Assembly: GCA_014379795.1 (NCBI GenBank)
Contig: JACMLC010000495.1
Location: 1-5,558 of the forward strand
Length of the DNA stretch: 5,558 nt
Direction of reading: 5' to 3'
From: Pyrinomonadaceae bacterium
Lineage (GTDB): Bacteria > Acidobacteriota > Blastocatellia > Pyrinomonadales > Pyrinomonadaceae
Shown piece by piece: positions 1 to 5,558 of this stretch; within the stretch, counting starts at the first letter, position 1, and each line of letters begins with the position of its first letter. A program made the translations under genes and the position numbers. Under the pieces are notes generated by a model that saw only the letters and a program-made list of their open reading frames with translations, was not told the origin of the DNA and did no database searches.

Positions 1-1041
1 CTTCTGCGCCAGCGAAGCGGCAATGGAGTAAGAAGCATAGGTCTGCCCCTGCGCGGCTTCACTGAACCGGCGTTCGCTTTTTTTAAACTCTACGCTGATC
101 GCAGCTTCCTGCTCTCGCAAGGTCCAAATGGTGCGATTGACGCCGATATAGTGTCTGGTGATATGTGTCAGAAGGATGCTCAAGCCTAAGACTATGACAG
201 GCCACACAATAAGGTCGGAAGCGTTTACTGTTAACTTGACCTTCCCGCCATCACTGTTGTCTAAAGGATTCACCTGAATCGAGCCATCGTATTTTCCTGC
301 GCTCTTCAAGTCTTTGATATTCAACTCCAACTTGGGCGCTTCCCCCTGCGGCGCAGAGATGTGGCCTGACCACCAGACGCTGGCGCTGCCGCCTAGCTCT
401 CGTCTCAAGCCCCCTAGTGAGGTGTCCGTTCTCAGCAAAGTTCGCTTGGCCTCGATCACTTCGCGAAGCGGCACGTTACAGTCCCAGCACCACCACCACC
501 CATCACATAAAGGGATGTAGCGATAAGTGAAGATTGTCAGTTCTCCAACTAAAGGCCGGGCGTCCGCGACGACGAGTTGAGCTTTAAGACGCGCCACGCT
601 TCCTTTTGAGCTTTCGTCGTTGCCCTCTGCGAGGATGTTGCCGGTATAAATGCCCTCCTTCACTTTCATATGTTGCGAGACTTGGATGATGATGCTCAGA
701 CTGGCCGCCGCAGAGACTTTTCCCTCGGTCGGGACAAGCTTGATGACTTCATTTGTGGGGAGCGCGTTGCCCGCCGCGTCTTTCAGCCCGAAATCGTCCA
801 GACGAACTTTCAGCGCATGCTCTTTGCCGTCTCCGGAGATAATTTCAATTCTCTGTTCGCCCTTCGGCTTCCATTCGAGCGAGAGCGTTTCAGTCTGACT
901 GAACGCGAAAGGAGCTTTGGGGACTTTCGTTTCTTCGTTTGCGGCTGGAACAGGCAGGCATAACAGCACCAGCAGCAACAGCGCCGCCATGACGCTGTTG
1001 CTGTGACGTGGGGTGAGAAGATTGAACCTGTTGTTATTCAT
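1..1041 (-). CDS. Exported, membrane-anchored beta-rich protein of unknown function (3' end outside window)
   Basis: I do not recognise this as a named family. The frame is open for 347 codons from ATG 1041-1039 to the left edge, with no stop, so the C-terminus lies outside the window. An in-frame TGA at 1051-1053 makes this ATG the furthest upstream normal start; ATG 990-988 (Met18) is an alternative. Neither has a clear Shine-Dalgarno. Residues about 18-34 form a signal peptide core (MAALLLLVLLCLPVPA) with likely cleavage near VPA-AN; VLLC is a poor lipobox. Residues about 40-160 look like an Ig-like beta-sandwich, with a GIYTGNI strand pattern typical of such folds. A Trp/Cys cluster follows (C179, WWW 182-184, C185, W186, C188), then a second beta-rich stretch at about 220-273. 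A membrane span (about 277-294, LIVWPVIVLGLSILL) precedes a charged, probably cytoplasmic helical tail. The topology is therefore outside-facing domains with an inside tail. It lies 259 bp after the anti-sigma gene, so it may have its own promoter. Coding status is well supported; function is unknown. Confidence 0.85.
   Translation of the reverse strand, partial: MNNNRFNLLTPRHSNSVMAALLLLVLLCLPVPAANEETKVPKAPFAFSQTETLSLEWKPKGEQRIEIISGDGKEHALKVRLDDFGLKDAAGNALPTNEVIKLVPTEGKVSAAASLSIIIQVSQHMKVKEGIYTGNILAEGNDESSKGSVARLKAQLVVADARPLVGELTIFTYRYIPLCDGWWWCWDCNVPLREVIEAKRTLLRTDTSLGGLRRELGGSASVWWSGHISAPQGEAPKLELNIKDLKSAGKYDGSIQVNPLDNSDGGKVKLTVNASDLIVWPVIVLGLSILLTHITRHYIGVNRTIWTLREQEAAISVEFKKSERRFSEAAQGQTYASYSIAASLAQK
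478..507 (-). other. Trp/Cys-rich motif inside the exported protein
   Basis: Residues 179-188 of the exported protein read CDGWWWCWDC, with four tryptophans and three cysteines in ten residues, including a CxxC pair (C185, C188). It lies between the two beta-rich stretches, on the predicted outer side of the membrane. The DNA is a short run of TGG codons, seen on the plus strand as four CAC units at 488-499, so part of the motif may have arisen by triplet slippage. Metal binding, a disulfide or an aromatic ligand site are all possible; none is shown. Confidence 0.55.
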
Positions 1042-1124
1042 CAGTGCGAATCAAAGCCGAAGCTGTCATCGAGAAGAATGTCGCACGCCATCGCAGCCAC
1101 CACAGATTGCCGAAGCGCACGCAT
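1041..1124 (-). CDS. Possible 27-codon leader ORF coupled to the exported protein gene
   Basis: A short frame runs from ATG 1124-1122 to TGA 1043-1041, giving MRALRQSVVAAMACDILLDD followed by SFGFDSH. Its stop overlaps the next start as TGATG, the usual form of a translational-coupling junction. A purine-rich GAGGGG lies at 1127-1132, but only two bases before the ATG, which is closer than normal. A second in-frame ATG at 1091-1089 has GGTGG five bases upstream. The downstream ATG at 1041 lacks its own Shine-Dalgarno, which fits coupling. The peptide has no recognisable domain, and a frame this short can arise by chance. Confidence 0.25.
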   Translation of the reverse strand: MRALRQSVVAAMACDILLDDSFGFDSH

Positions 1125-1300
1125 TTCCCCTCACGTTTATTTGGCTCACACCCTTATATGTTGCTCGCCCGACAAACATTTCAGATGGAGAGACAGAAAA
1201 TTTTCGTCACCCGGCAAATGGCGGAAGAGACGGGAACGACGCACAGGCCATGCTGCTTGTTTAAGTGGTTGAAAATGAGCGCGCGCGAGGAAGGGTGTGT
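1042..1300. other. 259-bp gap between the anti-sigma gene and the exported protein gene
   Basis: This is by far the longest non-coding stretch between full genes in the window; the other two gaps are 83 and 58 bp. Apart from the possible leader ORF at 1041-1124 and an AT-centred palindrome at 1196-1205, I see little. A GC alternation at 1279-1287 follows the anti-sigma stop but forms no stem-loop with a T-run. A weak CTGAAA / CATATA pair about 18 bases apart is seen on the minus strand just downstream of the palindrome, too poor to call a promoter. The length suggests the exported protein gene has its own promoter or a regulated leader. Confidence 0.5.
1196..1205. promoter_or_regulatory. Short AT-centred palindrome GAAAATTTTC
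   Basis: A perfect 10-bp palindrome, flanked by near-symmetric GAC/GTC arms that are out of step by one base, lies about 155 bp before the exported protein start. It resembles the core of the longer palindrome at 2408-2423 (CGAAATTTCG) but has one more A and T on each side. A regulator site is possible; chance is also plausible at this length. Confidence 0.2.
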
Positions 1301-2371
1301 CTAATTATCAAGGACGCGGAAAGTGTAAGTGCCTAGATTTTTGGCTTCCCCGTTGGTCGTTATTCCGGCGAGGATGACCAGATAATCTCCGCCGGAGAGG
1401 TGGCGGGCGGGGATTGTAAAAGTGATGATCTTCGACCCGTTTCGGCTTCTCGCTTTGAGCTTCTCACGTGTGACAATTTCCCGGCGTTCCGGTGTTTGCA
1501 GCGTCGCTCGATAATTCGGATACTCATCCGTTTCGAGTTCCAGCGTGAATTGAACATTTGTGACGTGAGGGGGAATCGAGACTTTTTGCAGGCCACCCGC
1601 GTCTCTGGTCAGGCCGGTAGAGAGAGCGATGGCGAAGGCTGCGGCGCGTTCCGGCTTGGGGACGCCCGAGGCCGGACGCTGCGCCTGAATCGCCGTTTCA
1701 GAACCGCTCCGGTTCTGCTCACGCTGCCGCGCTAGCTCTTGCTCCGACTTCTCGTGCGCCTTCCGCTCGCGCTGTAATTCCTCGCGCAACTGCATGGCCT
1801 GTGCGCGTGCTTCTTCGAGTGGGCGCTGCGCGTCACTGTCCGTCGGCAGAGGAATCGTGTGATCCGTCTGAAACTGTGCGACCTGCTTTTCCAGCCGCCG
1901 AATCTTTGCCAACATCCACCCGCCACCGAAGATGATGATGAGCAACGAGCAGGCCAGTGCCAATCCGGTCGCAGGATGCTGCACGCGCAGGAAAGCCGGA
2001 ATGTAATCTTTCCATGAAGCAGCTTTGTCAACCGGAGCGGTGGAAGCAGTCGTGTGCGTCACAGGGGGAGCGGAAAGCGTGCCCGCCGCTTCCGGCGCCG
2101 AAGAGCCGTATTGACTGAAAGCTCTGGCAAATCTGAGTTGTTCATGGCGTTCGGGCGTGCATAAGAAATGTGTCTCAAAGCTCTTGCTCTGCTGCGCCGT
2201 GAGCGCGTCGCTCACATAGTCGTCAATCAACTCGCTTTCGGCTGCGAGCAGTTGTTGAAAATAATCGTCGTCGGTCATCAGCCGCTCTTCAAACTGTCGA
2301 AGATTTTCTGCGGTCAGACCGCCGAGCAAATATTGCCGGATGGCGATGTCTCCTTCAACTTGATCTTTCAT
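1301..2371 (-). CDS. Single-pass membrane anti-sigma-like protein
   Basis: Probable anti-sigma factor for the sigma gene just upstream. The call rests on gene order and architecture, not on a diagnostic motif. Starting at ATG 2371-2369 gives 356 residues. This start is preferred over GTG 2380 because AAGGGGTGA at 2377-2385 sits eight bases before the ATG and itself contains the GTG. Residues about 1-88 form an acidic helical domain (QYLLGGLT, ERLMTDDDYFQQLLAAE) like the N-terminal sigma-binding part of such proteins. The classical zinc motif HxxxCxxC is absent; only one Cys lies there, at HFLC. A Pro/Ala/Thr-rich linker (about 90-117) leads to one membrane span (about 134-155, ATGLALACSLLIIIFGGGWM). 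A charged heptad-like coiled coil (about 156-222) and a beta-rich C-terminal domain (about 240-356) follow. The likely topology is sigma-binding domain inside, coiled coil and beta domain outside. It lies 58 bp after the sigma gene, probably in one transcript. Confidence 0.85.
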   Translation of the reverse strand: MKDQVEGDIAIRQYLLGGLTAENLRQFEERLMTDDDYFQQLLAAESELIDDYVSDALTAQQSKSFETHFLCTPERHEQLRFARAFSQYGSSAPEAAGTLSAPPVTHTTASTAPVDKAASWKDYIPAFLRVQHPATGLALACSLLIIIFGGGWMLAKIRRLEKQVAQFQTDHTIPLPTDSDAQRPLEEARAQAMQLREELQRERKAHEKSEQELARQREQNRSGSETAIQAQRPASGVPKPERAAAFAIALSTGLTRDAGGLQKVSIPPHVTNVQFTLELETDEYPNYRATLQTPERREIVTREKLKARSRNGSKIITFTIPARHLSGGDYLVILAGITTNGEAKNLGTYTFRVLDN

Positions 2372-2376
2372 CCGGT

Positions 2377-2385
2377 TCACCCCTT
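2377..2385 (-). promoter_or_regulatory. Shine-Dalgarno that decides the anti-sigma start
   Basis: The minus strand reads AAGGGGTGA here, close to the ideal AAGGAGGTGA, with GGGG ending eight bases before ATG 2371. The competing GTG start at 2380-2378 lies within this motif and has only a distant AGGAAG further upstream. The ATG is therefore the better start. Confidence 0.7.
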
Positions 2386-2407
2386 TTTTACAACTTCCTA
2401 ATATGTA

Positions 2408-2423
2408 TTACGAAATTTCGTAA
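2408..2423. promoter_or_regulatory. Perfect 16-bp palindrome TTACGAAATTTCGTAA
   Basis: All 16 bases are self-complementary with no spacer; the next bases outward (A/A) break the symmetry. It lies in the 58-bp gap between the sigma and anti-sigma genes, about 36 bp before the anti-sigma start. With no loop and an AT core it is unlikely to be a terminator and looks like a dimeric regulator's operator. It overlaps the possible promoter at 2409-2432, so a bound protein there would be expected to repress. Confidence 0.45.
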
Positions 2424-2432
2424 ATCGTTTCA
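2409..2432 (-). promoter_or_regulatory. Possible ECF-type promoter overlapping the sigma stop codon
   Basis: On the minus strand TGAAAC (2432-2427, whose TGA is the sigma stop) is followed 14 bases later by CGTA (2412-2409). These are the two blocks of a sigma-W-like ECF promoter (TGAAAC-N16-CGTA), but the spacer is two bases short. If real, it would add a separate, possibly self-activated, start for the anti-sigma gene. The short spacer and unknown specificity of this sigma keep confidence low. Confidence 0.2.
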
Positions 2433-3005
2433 TGCGGGGGCATTCTGCCGGAGACAGGCGCGCACGCAGTCTTGAAGGGTGGCTCTGATTCTGAAAGCCC
2501 GTATCCTCAAGGCATTCAATGCGATGCCCAGACGCTGCGCCAATTCGCGGCGATGCTCGCTCTTATTACTTTTTGCTTTCAGATAATACTCAATGACCAG
2601 CTCGCGGCTCCTCTCGGGCAAATGCTGCATGCATTTCTCAAGGCACTCATACTCCTGCTCAAGGTCGTCCGCAGAGTCTTGAACCGGCGGCGGCGGCGGC
2701 AGGACGACCGGCTTTTTTCGCGAATGCTCAAGAAGGATGTATTGGGCGACGCCGTAAAAATAGTATGACGGATCACCGACATAGGTGTCCGAAATCTCGT
2801 GGACTTTTTTAGCCACTCGATTAATTGTCTCGTCGGCCATGTCCTCAGCCGCGAAGCAGCCACGACCCGCAAAGATTCTAATCAGTTTGCAACGCACTTG
2901 CTCGTAGATTCTTCCGGCCTGTTCCCTGTCCGGGCTGAGCCAGTCGAGCAGGAGGTCAAATGCCTCTTGAGTTAAAATCCATTCCTGTTTTCCGGTCACT
3001 GGCAT
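2430..3005 (-). CDS. ECF-type RNA polymerase sigma factor
   Basis: A 191-residue sigma-70 family protein of the ECF kind, which binds core RNA polymerase and directs it to a small set of promoters. Region 2 covers about 15-97, with the conserved EDMADETINRVAKKV helix (54-68) and the YFYGVAQYILLEHSRK stretch (82-97) for core binding and -10 recognition. A linker with five consecutive prolines (103-107, encoded by a CCG repeat) leads to region 4 (about 120-185), whose helix-turn-helix reads ELAQRLGIALNALRIRAFRIR without its last residue (154-173) and would contact the -35 element. Regions 1 and 3 are absent, as in ECF factors. ATG 3005-3003 is the only usual start in the open frame (in-frame TAG at 3080-3078). 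AGGA lies very close to it, so initiation may be weak. It lies 83 bp after the TPR-CHAT gene and 58 bp before the anti-sigma-like gene. Regulation by that neighbour is inferred. Confidence 0.9.
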   Translation of the reverse strand: MPVTGKQEWILTQEAFDLLLDWLSPDREQAGRIYEQVRCKLIRIFAGRGCFAAEDMADETINRVAKKVHEISDTYVGDPSYYFYGVAQYILLEHSRKKPVVLPPPPPVQDSADDLEQEYECLEKCMQHLPERSRELVIEYYLKAKSNKSEHRRELAQRLGIALNALRIRAFRIRATLQDCVRACLRQNAPA

Positions 3006-3088
3006 ATCCTGTGCTTTTTTACTCTGACGATGCTTTGATGTTTGCCCATGTATCTTTGAAGTGTGAGCAGCGGAGCGCTACGAAAATC
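3006..3088. other. 83-bp gap between the TPR-CHAT and sigma genes
   Basis: No stem-loop with a T-run is visible, so no terminator separates the two genes, which fits co-transcription. No clear -35/-10 pair was found. A short AGCGCT palindrome at 3074-3079 is probably chance. Confidence 0.4.
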
Positions 3089-5558
3089 TTATTTCCAATC
3101 GCCCTGAAGCACAAAGCCAGCCCAGTAGTAAGGCGCACGCCAGCGCTTCTGTTGCCGGACATCCAACTGTGCGGCTCTGAGCGCGGCGGCGGGCGGCAGA
3201 TGCTCCCGGAGCATCCAGTGATAGAAACGGCTCATCAATTCGGCGGTCGCTTCGTCGTCCACCTGCCACAGGCTGGACGCCACACGCATTGAGCCTGCGT
3301 ACATGAAGCCGCGCGTCAAGCCAATCAAGCCCTCGCCTTTGACCTCCTTGCCGAGTCCCGTGTTACACGCGCTCAAGACCACTAAATCAACCGGCAGTCG
3401 CAGGTTATAAATATCTTGCAAGCGCAGAAAGCCGTCCTCCGCATTGCCCTGCTCATCCAGCAATGATAAGACGATGCCCGATAGCTCAGGGTGCTTGCTG
3501 TTGAGCAAGCCATGCGTGGCAAAGTGCAGGATTCGATATTGCTTCAACTCCGGGCTGACAGCCATTGCCCGGCTGGCTTTGAAATCGGTGGCCTTCAGAG
3601 CCGTTCCGGCAGGAGCCATAGCCAGAATGGCATCCGCCTCTTGTCTGGTTGCCAGCAGGCGCGCCAGCCCCGGTTCGCCCTCCGGCTCGGCGAACTCTCT
3701 TAAAGACCTTGTTAAATGGGAATCTGCGAGGGGCCGCGCACGCGCCGCGGTCGTCGCCGGTCGTCGCCCGCGCTTGGCGGCAGCGACGAGTCGCGGGTCG
3801 TCTTTTTCAAAAACCGGATCGGCCAGCACGGCGACGGTTTTTCCGCTCGTCACCCGAGGTCTCTTTTCGCGCCGCATCACGGCCAACGCGGAAGCCGAAG
3901 GAATGGATACCACTTCATGCTCCGTGAGCAGCGGAGCCGGATCGCTGGAATCGTGGGCAGCAGATGCCGGGTCGGCATTAGTCTGACGCGGGGTTTTGCC
4001 CGGCGGCGGCAATGCCCCGAAGGGAACGAATTGCAAAGCTCCATCAGCTACGATGAGTAACCTGTGCGTTCCCAATTCTTGGCTGACCGGCCCTAGCAAC
4101 AAGTTACTCAACTCCAGAGCCTGCTGCCTGTAATCCTCGTCCGACTTTGCGATCAGCTCTCGCTGAAGAGGCCCCGGCTGTTTGCGCAAAGTTTGACGGG
4201 CAATCACAAGCTCATACAGCTGGCGCGCGGCTTTTTCTAACTTTTGGCGTCCGGGCAGTTCGTGACTGGTGAGGGTGGTAGGCGTGATAGCCCACACATA
4301 GCTGCGCTCATCTCCTAACGAATACTCAAGTAAGATGGTGTCTTTATCCAACACCTGTTGCTGGATTTCTTCGAGGCTGAGCGTTCGCGGCTCTGTCAGA
4401 AATGCATAATGTGGGTCTTGCGCTTTGATCTTGGCTTCTAACTCGTCATATTTGATGGTCAGCGCGCGAATCTCTTTCTCTAAGCTGGCGGCTTGCTCTG
4501 CGCCCTTTGGGCTGCTGAGCAGTTGCATCTGACGGCTGGCTTTGGCTGCCAGCATGCTGCGCAATGTGCGCATGCTTTCTGTGAGAGCCGGGTCATCATT
4601 CAAATTAATGTCAACGTCGGCTTTGTCGAGCATTTCCAGCAAAGAGCGAGCGCGGCCGCGTTCATTGACGCGCAAAGCGGCGGCGGCAAACCCGTCCGCC
4701 GGATGCTCTTTGTGCAAGCGCATGAGCACATCTATATAAAGTTCGTAAAGCTGGTGGACGGAAGCTAAATAAGAGGCGCGCAAGTTCGGCGTCCCGACCT
4801 TGGCGCGTAAACTTTCAACCAAGCTGAGTGCAGATTCTATCTGCGTGCGAGCGATTCGGAAGTTGCCGCTATCTCGTTCGGCACGCGCGATATGAAAAAG
4901 CGTTTGCGCCTCCGCTTCACGATCCTGCGCGACACGCAAGAACGGCAAAGCCTGTTTGTAATATTCCAGAGCTTCCTGCTCTTTGCCCGCGACATCGAAG
5001 AGATAACCGATGTTGTTGAGCACATAGGCTTGCCCGCGCCGATTCTCCGCCGTTTGATAAGGGGTCAGGGCGAGCCGGTATTGGTCCAGAGCCTCCTGCG
5101 TTTTTCCTACCGCAAAGAACAGAGCGCCGAGCCAGTTGCGCGCGTCGGCTTCCATCAACTCACTCTTTAACGACTGCGCAATCGCCAGATAACTTTCATA
5201 CATCTCCTGCGCTTTCCGGGTTTCTCCCAGCGATTCGTAGAGGCTGCCGATATATTGCATCGTCAATCCTTTTCCGCCGGGGAAATTCAAGCGCGGGTCT
5301 TGATAAAGTTGCAACACCTGAAGATAGTAGTCGAGCGCCAACTCCTTTTCGCCGAGGACTTCATACAAATAACCCAGATTGTTGAACGTTCTGGCCTTCC
5401 CGAATAAATCGCCCGTCTGCTGTACAAATGCTAGTGCTTTCGACTGATATTCCAGAGCCTTCTGCCGCTCGCCCATCAAGGTAGACATTCTGCCGAGGTT
5501 GGTCAGGGCGTGTGCCTGCCCCCCCGGATGTTTGAGCGTCTCCCATAAAGACAAAGCC
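3089..5558 (-). CDS. TPR-CHAT caspase-like peptidase (5' end outside window)
   Basis: The frame runs to the right edge without a credible start; the TTG at 5554-5552 falls within a TPR and is not the true start. The 822 visible codons end at TAA 3091-3089. Numbering from that TTG, about six TPR units of roughly 40 residues span 15-250 (for example ARTFNNLGYLYEVLGEKELA), a protein-binding array. A helical segment with coiled-coil character follows (about 285-400), then the CHAT domain (about 405-821). CHAT proteins are caspase-like cysteine peptidases (separase/HetF-related). The expected catalytic pair is present: His681 in HFATHG (3512-3514) and Cys730 in LSACNTG (3365-3367), followed by GEGLIGLTRGFMYAGS and the terminal YYWAGFVLQGDW. 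The domain carries a polar insert (about 519-541) and an Arg/Ala-rich insert (about 592-612). No signal peptide or membrane span is visible, so it is probably cytoplasmic. It lies just upstream of the sigma/anti-sigma pair, whose anti-sigma is a plausible substrate. Cleavage has not been shown. Confidence 0.93.
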   Translation of the reverse strand, partial: ALSLWETLKHPGGQAHALTNLGRMSTLMGERQKALEYQSKALAFVQQTGDLFGKARTFNNLGYLYEVLGEKELALDYYLQVLQLYQDPRLNFPGGKGLTMQYIGSLYESLGETRKAQEMYESYLAIAQSLKSELMEADARNWLGALFFAVGKTQEALDQYRLALTPYQTAENRRGQAYVLNNIGYLFDVAGKEQEALEYYKQALPFLRVAQDREAEAQTLFHIARAERDSGNFRIARTQIESALSLVESLRAKVGTPNLRASYLASVHQLYELYIDVLMRLHKEHPADGFAAAALRVNERGRARSLLEMLDKADVDINLNDDPALTESMRTLRSMLAAKASRQMQLLSSPKGAEQAASLEKEIRALTIKYDELEAKIKAQDPHYAFLTEPRTLSLEEIQQQVLDKDTILLEYSLGDERSYVWAITPTTLTSHELPGRQKLEKAARQLYELVIARQTLRKQPGPLQRELIAKSDEDYRQQALELSNLLLGPVSQELGTHRLLIVADGALQFVPFGALPPPGKTPRQTNADPASAAHDSSDPAPLLTEHEVVSIPSASALAVMRREKRPRVTSGKTVAVLADPVFEKDDPRLVAAAKRGRRPATTAARARPLADSHLTRSLREFAEPEGEPGLARLLATRQEADAILAMAPAGTALKATDFKASRAMAVSPELKQYRILHFATHGLLNSKHPELSGIVLSLLDEQGNAEDGFLRLQDIYNLRLPVDLVVLSACNTGLGKEVKGEGLIGLTRGFMYAGSMRVASSLWQVDDEATAELMSRFYHWMLREHLPPAAALRAAQLDVRQQKRWRAPYYWAGFVLQGDWK

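Noticed and set aside
314..963. Several plus-strand open frames of 68-97 codons
   Set aside because: They are shadows of the minus-strand exported protein gene, which has a continuous frame, a signal peptide and a membrane span.
1277..1290. GC alternation after the anti-sigma stop as a terminator
   Set aside because: The CGCGCG run has no room for a loop and is not followed by a T-run on the minus strand.
1003..1304. Three overlapping plus-strand frames of 83-89 codons across the 259-bp gap
   Set aside because: None has a convincing Shine-Dalgarno or protein-like pattern, they overlap one another in different frames, and they would converge on the minus-strand genes.
2378..2380. GTG as the start of the anti-sigma-like gene
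   Set aside because: It lies inside the Shine-Dalgarno AAGGGGTGA, which is correctly spaced for ATG 2371; the start remains possible but less likely.
2685..2699. CCG triplet repeat as a phase-variable tract
   Set aside because: Triplet units keep the frame, so copy changes would only alter the proline count in the sigma linker, and five units is short.
3444..3986. 180-codon plus-strand open frame
   Set aside because: It is antisense to the CHAT domain, whose conserved catalytic motifs show the minus strand is coding. The plus frame is low in complexity and has no domain features.
5552..5554. TTG as the true start of the TPR-CHAT gene
   Set aside because: It falls in mid-repeat of the TPR array with the frame open to the window edge, and no Shine-Dalgarno can be seen.
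1..5558. CRISPR array or other Craspase components to go with the TPR-CHAT protein
   Set aside because: No regularly spaced repeats and no Cas7-11-like sequence are present in the window; the link to type III-E systems is by analogy only.

Overview
The window carries four genes, all on the minus strand, so reading order runs from the right edge to the left: a TPR-CHAT protease-like protein (cut by the right edge), an ECF-type RNA polymerase sigma factor, a single-pass membrane protein with the layout of its anti-sigma factor, and an exported, membrane-anchored beta-rich protein (cut by the left edge). No RNA gene, insertion sequence, CRISPR array or origin was seen. Base composition is moderately GC-rich. 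The style of the sigma factor and its partner, plus TPR-CHAT proteins beside them, suggests a Gram-negative soil-type bacterium, most likely Acidobacteriota (Blastocatellia-like). That placement is inference from protein style; no marker gene is present.

Layout from right to left. 5558-3089: C-terminal 822 codons of a TPR-CHAT protein, with about six TPR repeats, a helical linker and a CHAT peptidase domain with an intact His/Cys pair. After 83 bp, 3005-2430: a 191-residue sigma factor with regions 2 and 4 only, joined by a linker with five prolines. After 58 bp, 2371-1301: a 356-residue protein with an N-terminal helical domain, one membrane span, a coiled coil and a C-terminal beta-rich domain. 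The gap between these two holds a perfect 16-bp palindrome, a possible ECF-like promoter overlapping the sigma stop codon, and a strong Shine-Dalgarno sequence that favours the ATG at 2371 over the GTG at 2380. After 259 bp, 1041-1: the first 347 residues of an exported protein with a signal peptide, two beta-rich stretches, a Trp/Cys-rich motif (WWWCWDC) and a late membrane span. This last frame has no stop inside the window and is easily missed. A possible 27-codon leader ORF ends in a TGATG overlap with its start.

Working model (inference): the membrane protein holds the sigma factor inactive at the membrane. The TPR-CHAT protein senses a partner through its TPRs and cuts the anti-sigma, or a linked protein, to release sigma. 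This would parallel the TPR-CHAT/Csx30/RpoE arrangement of type III-E CRISPR systems, but with no CRISPR component here. The exported protein with the Trp/Cys motif could be an envelope sensor or a target of the regulon.
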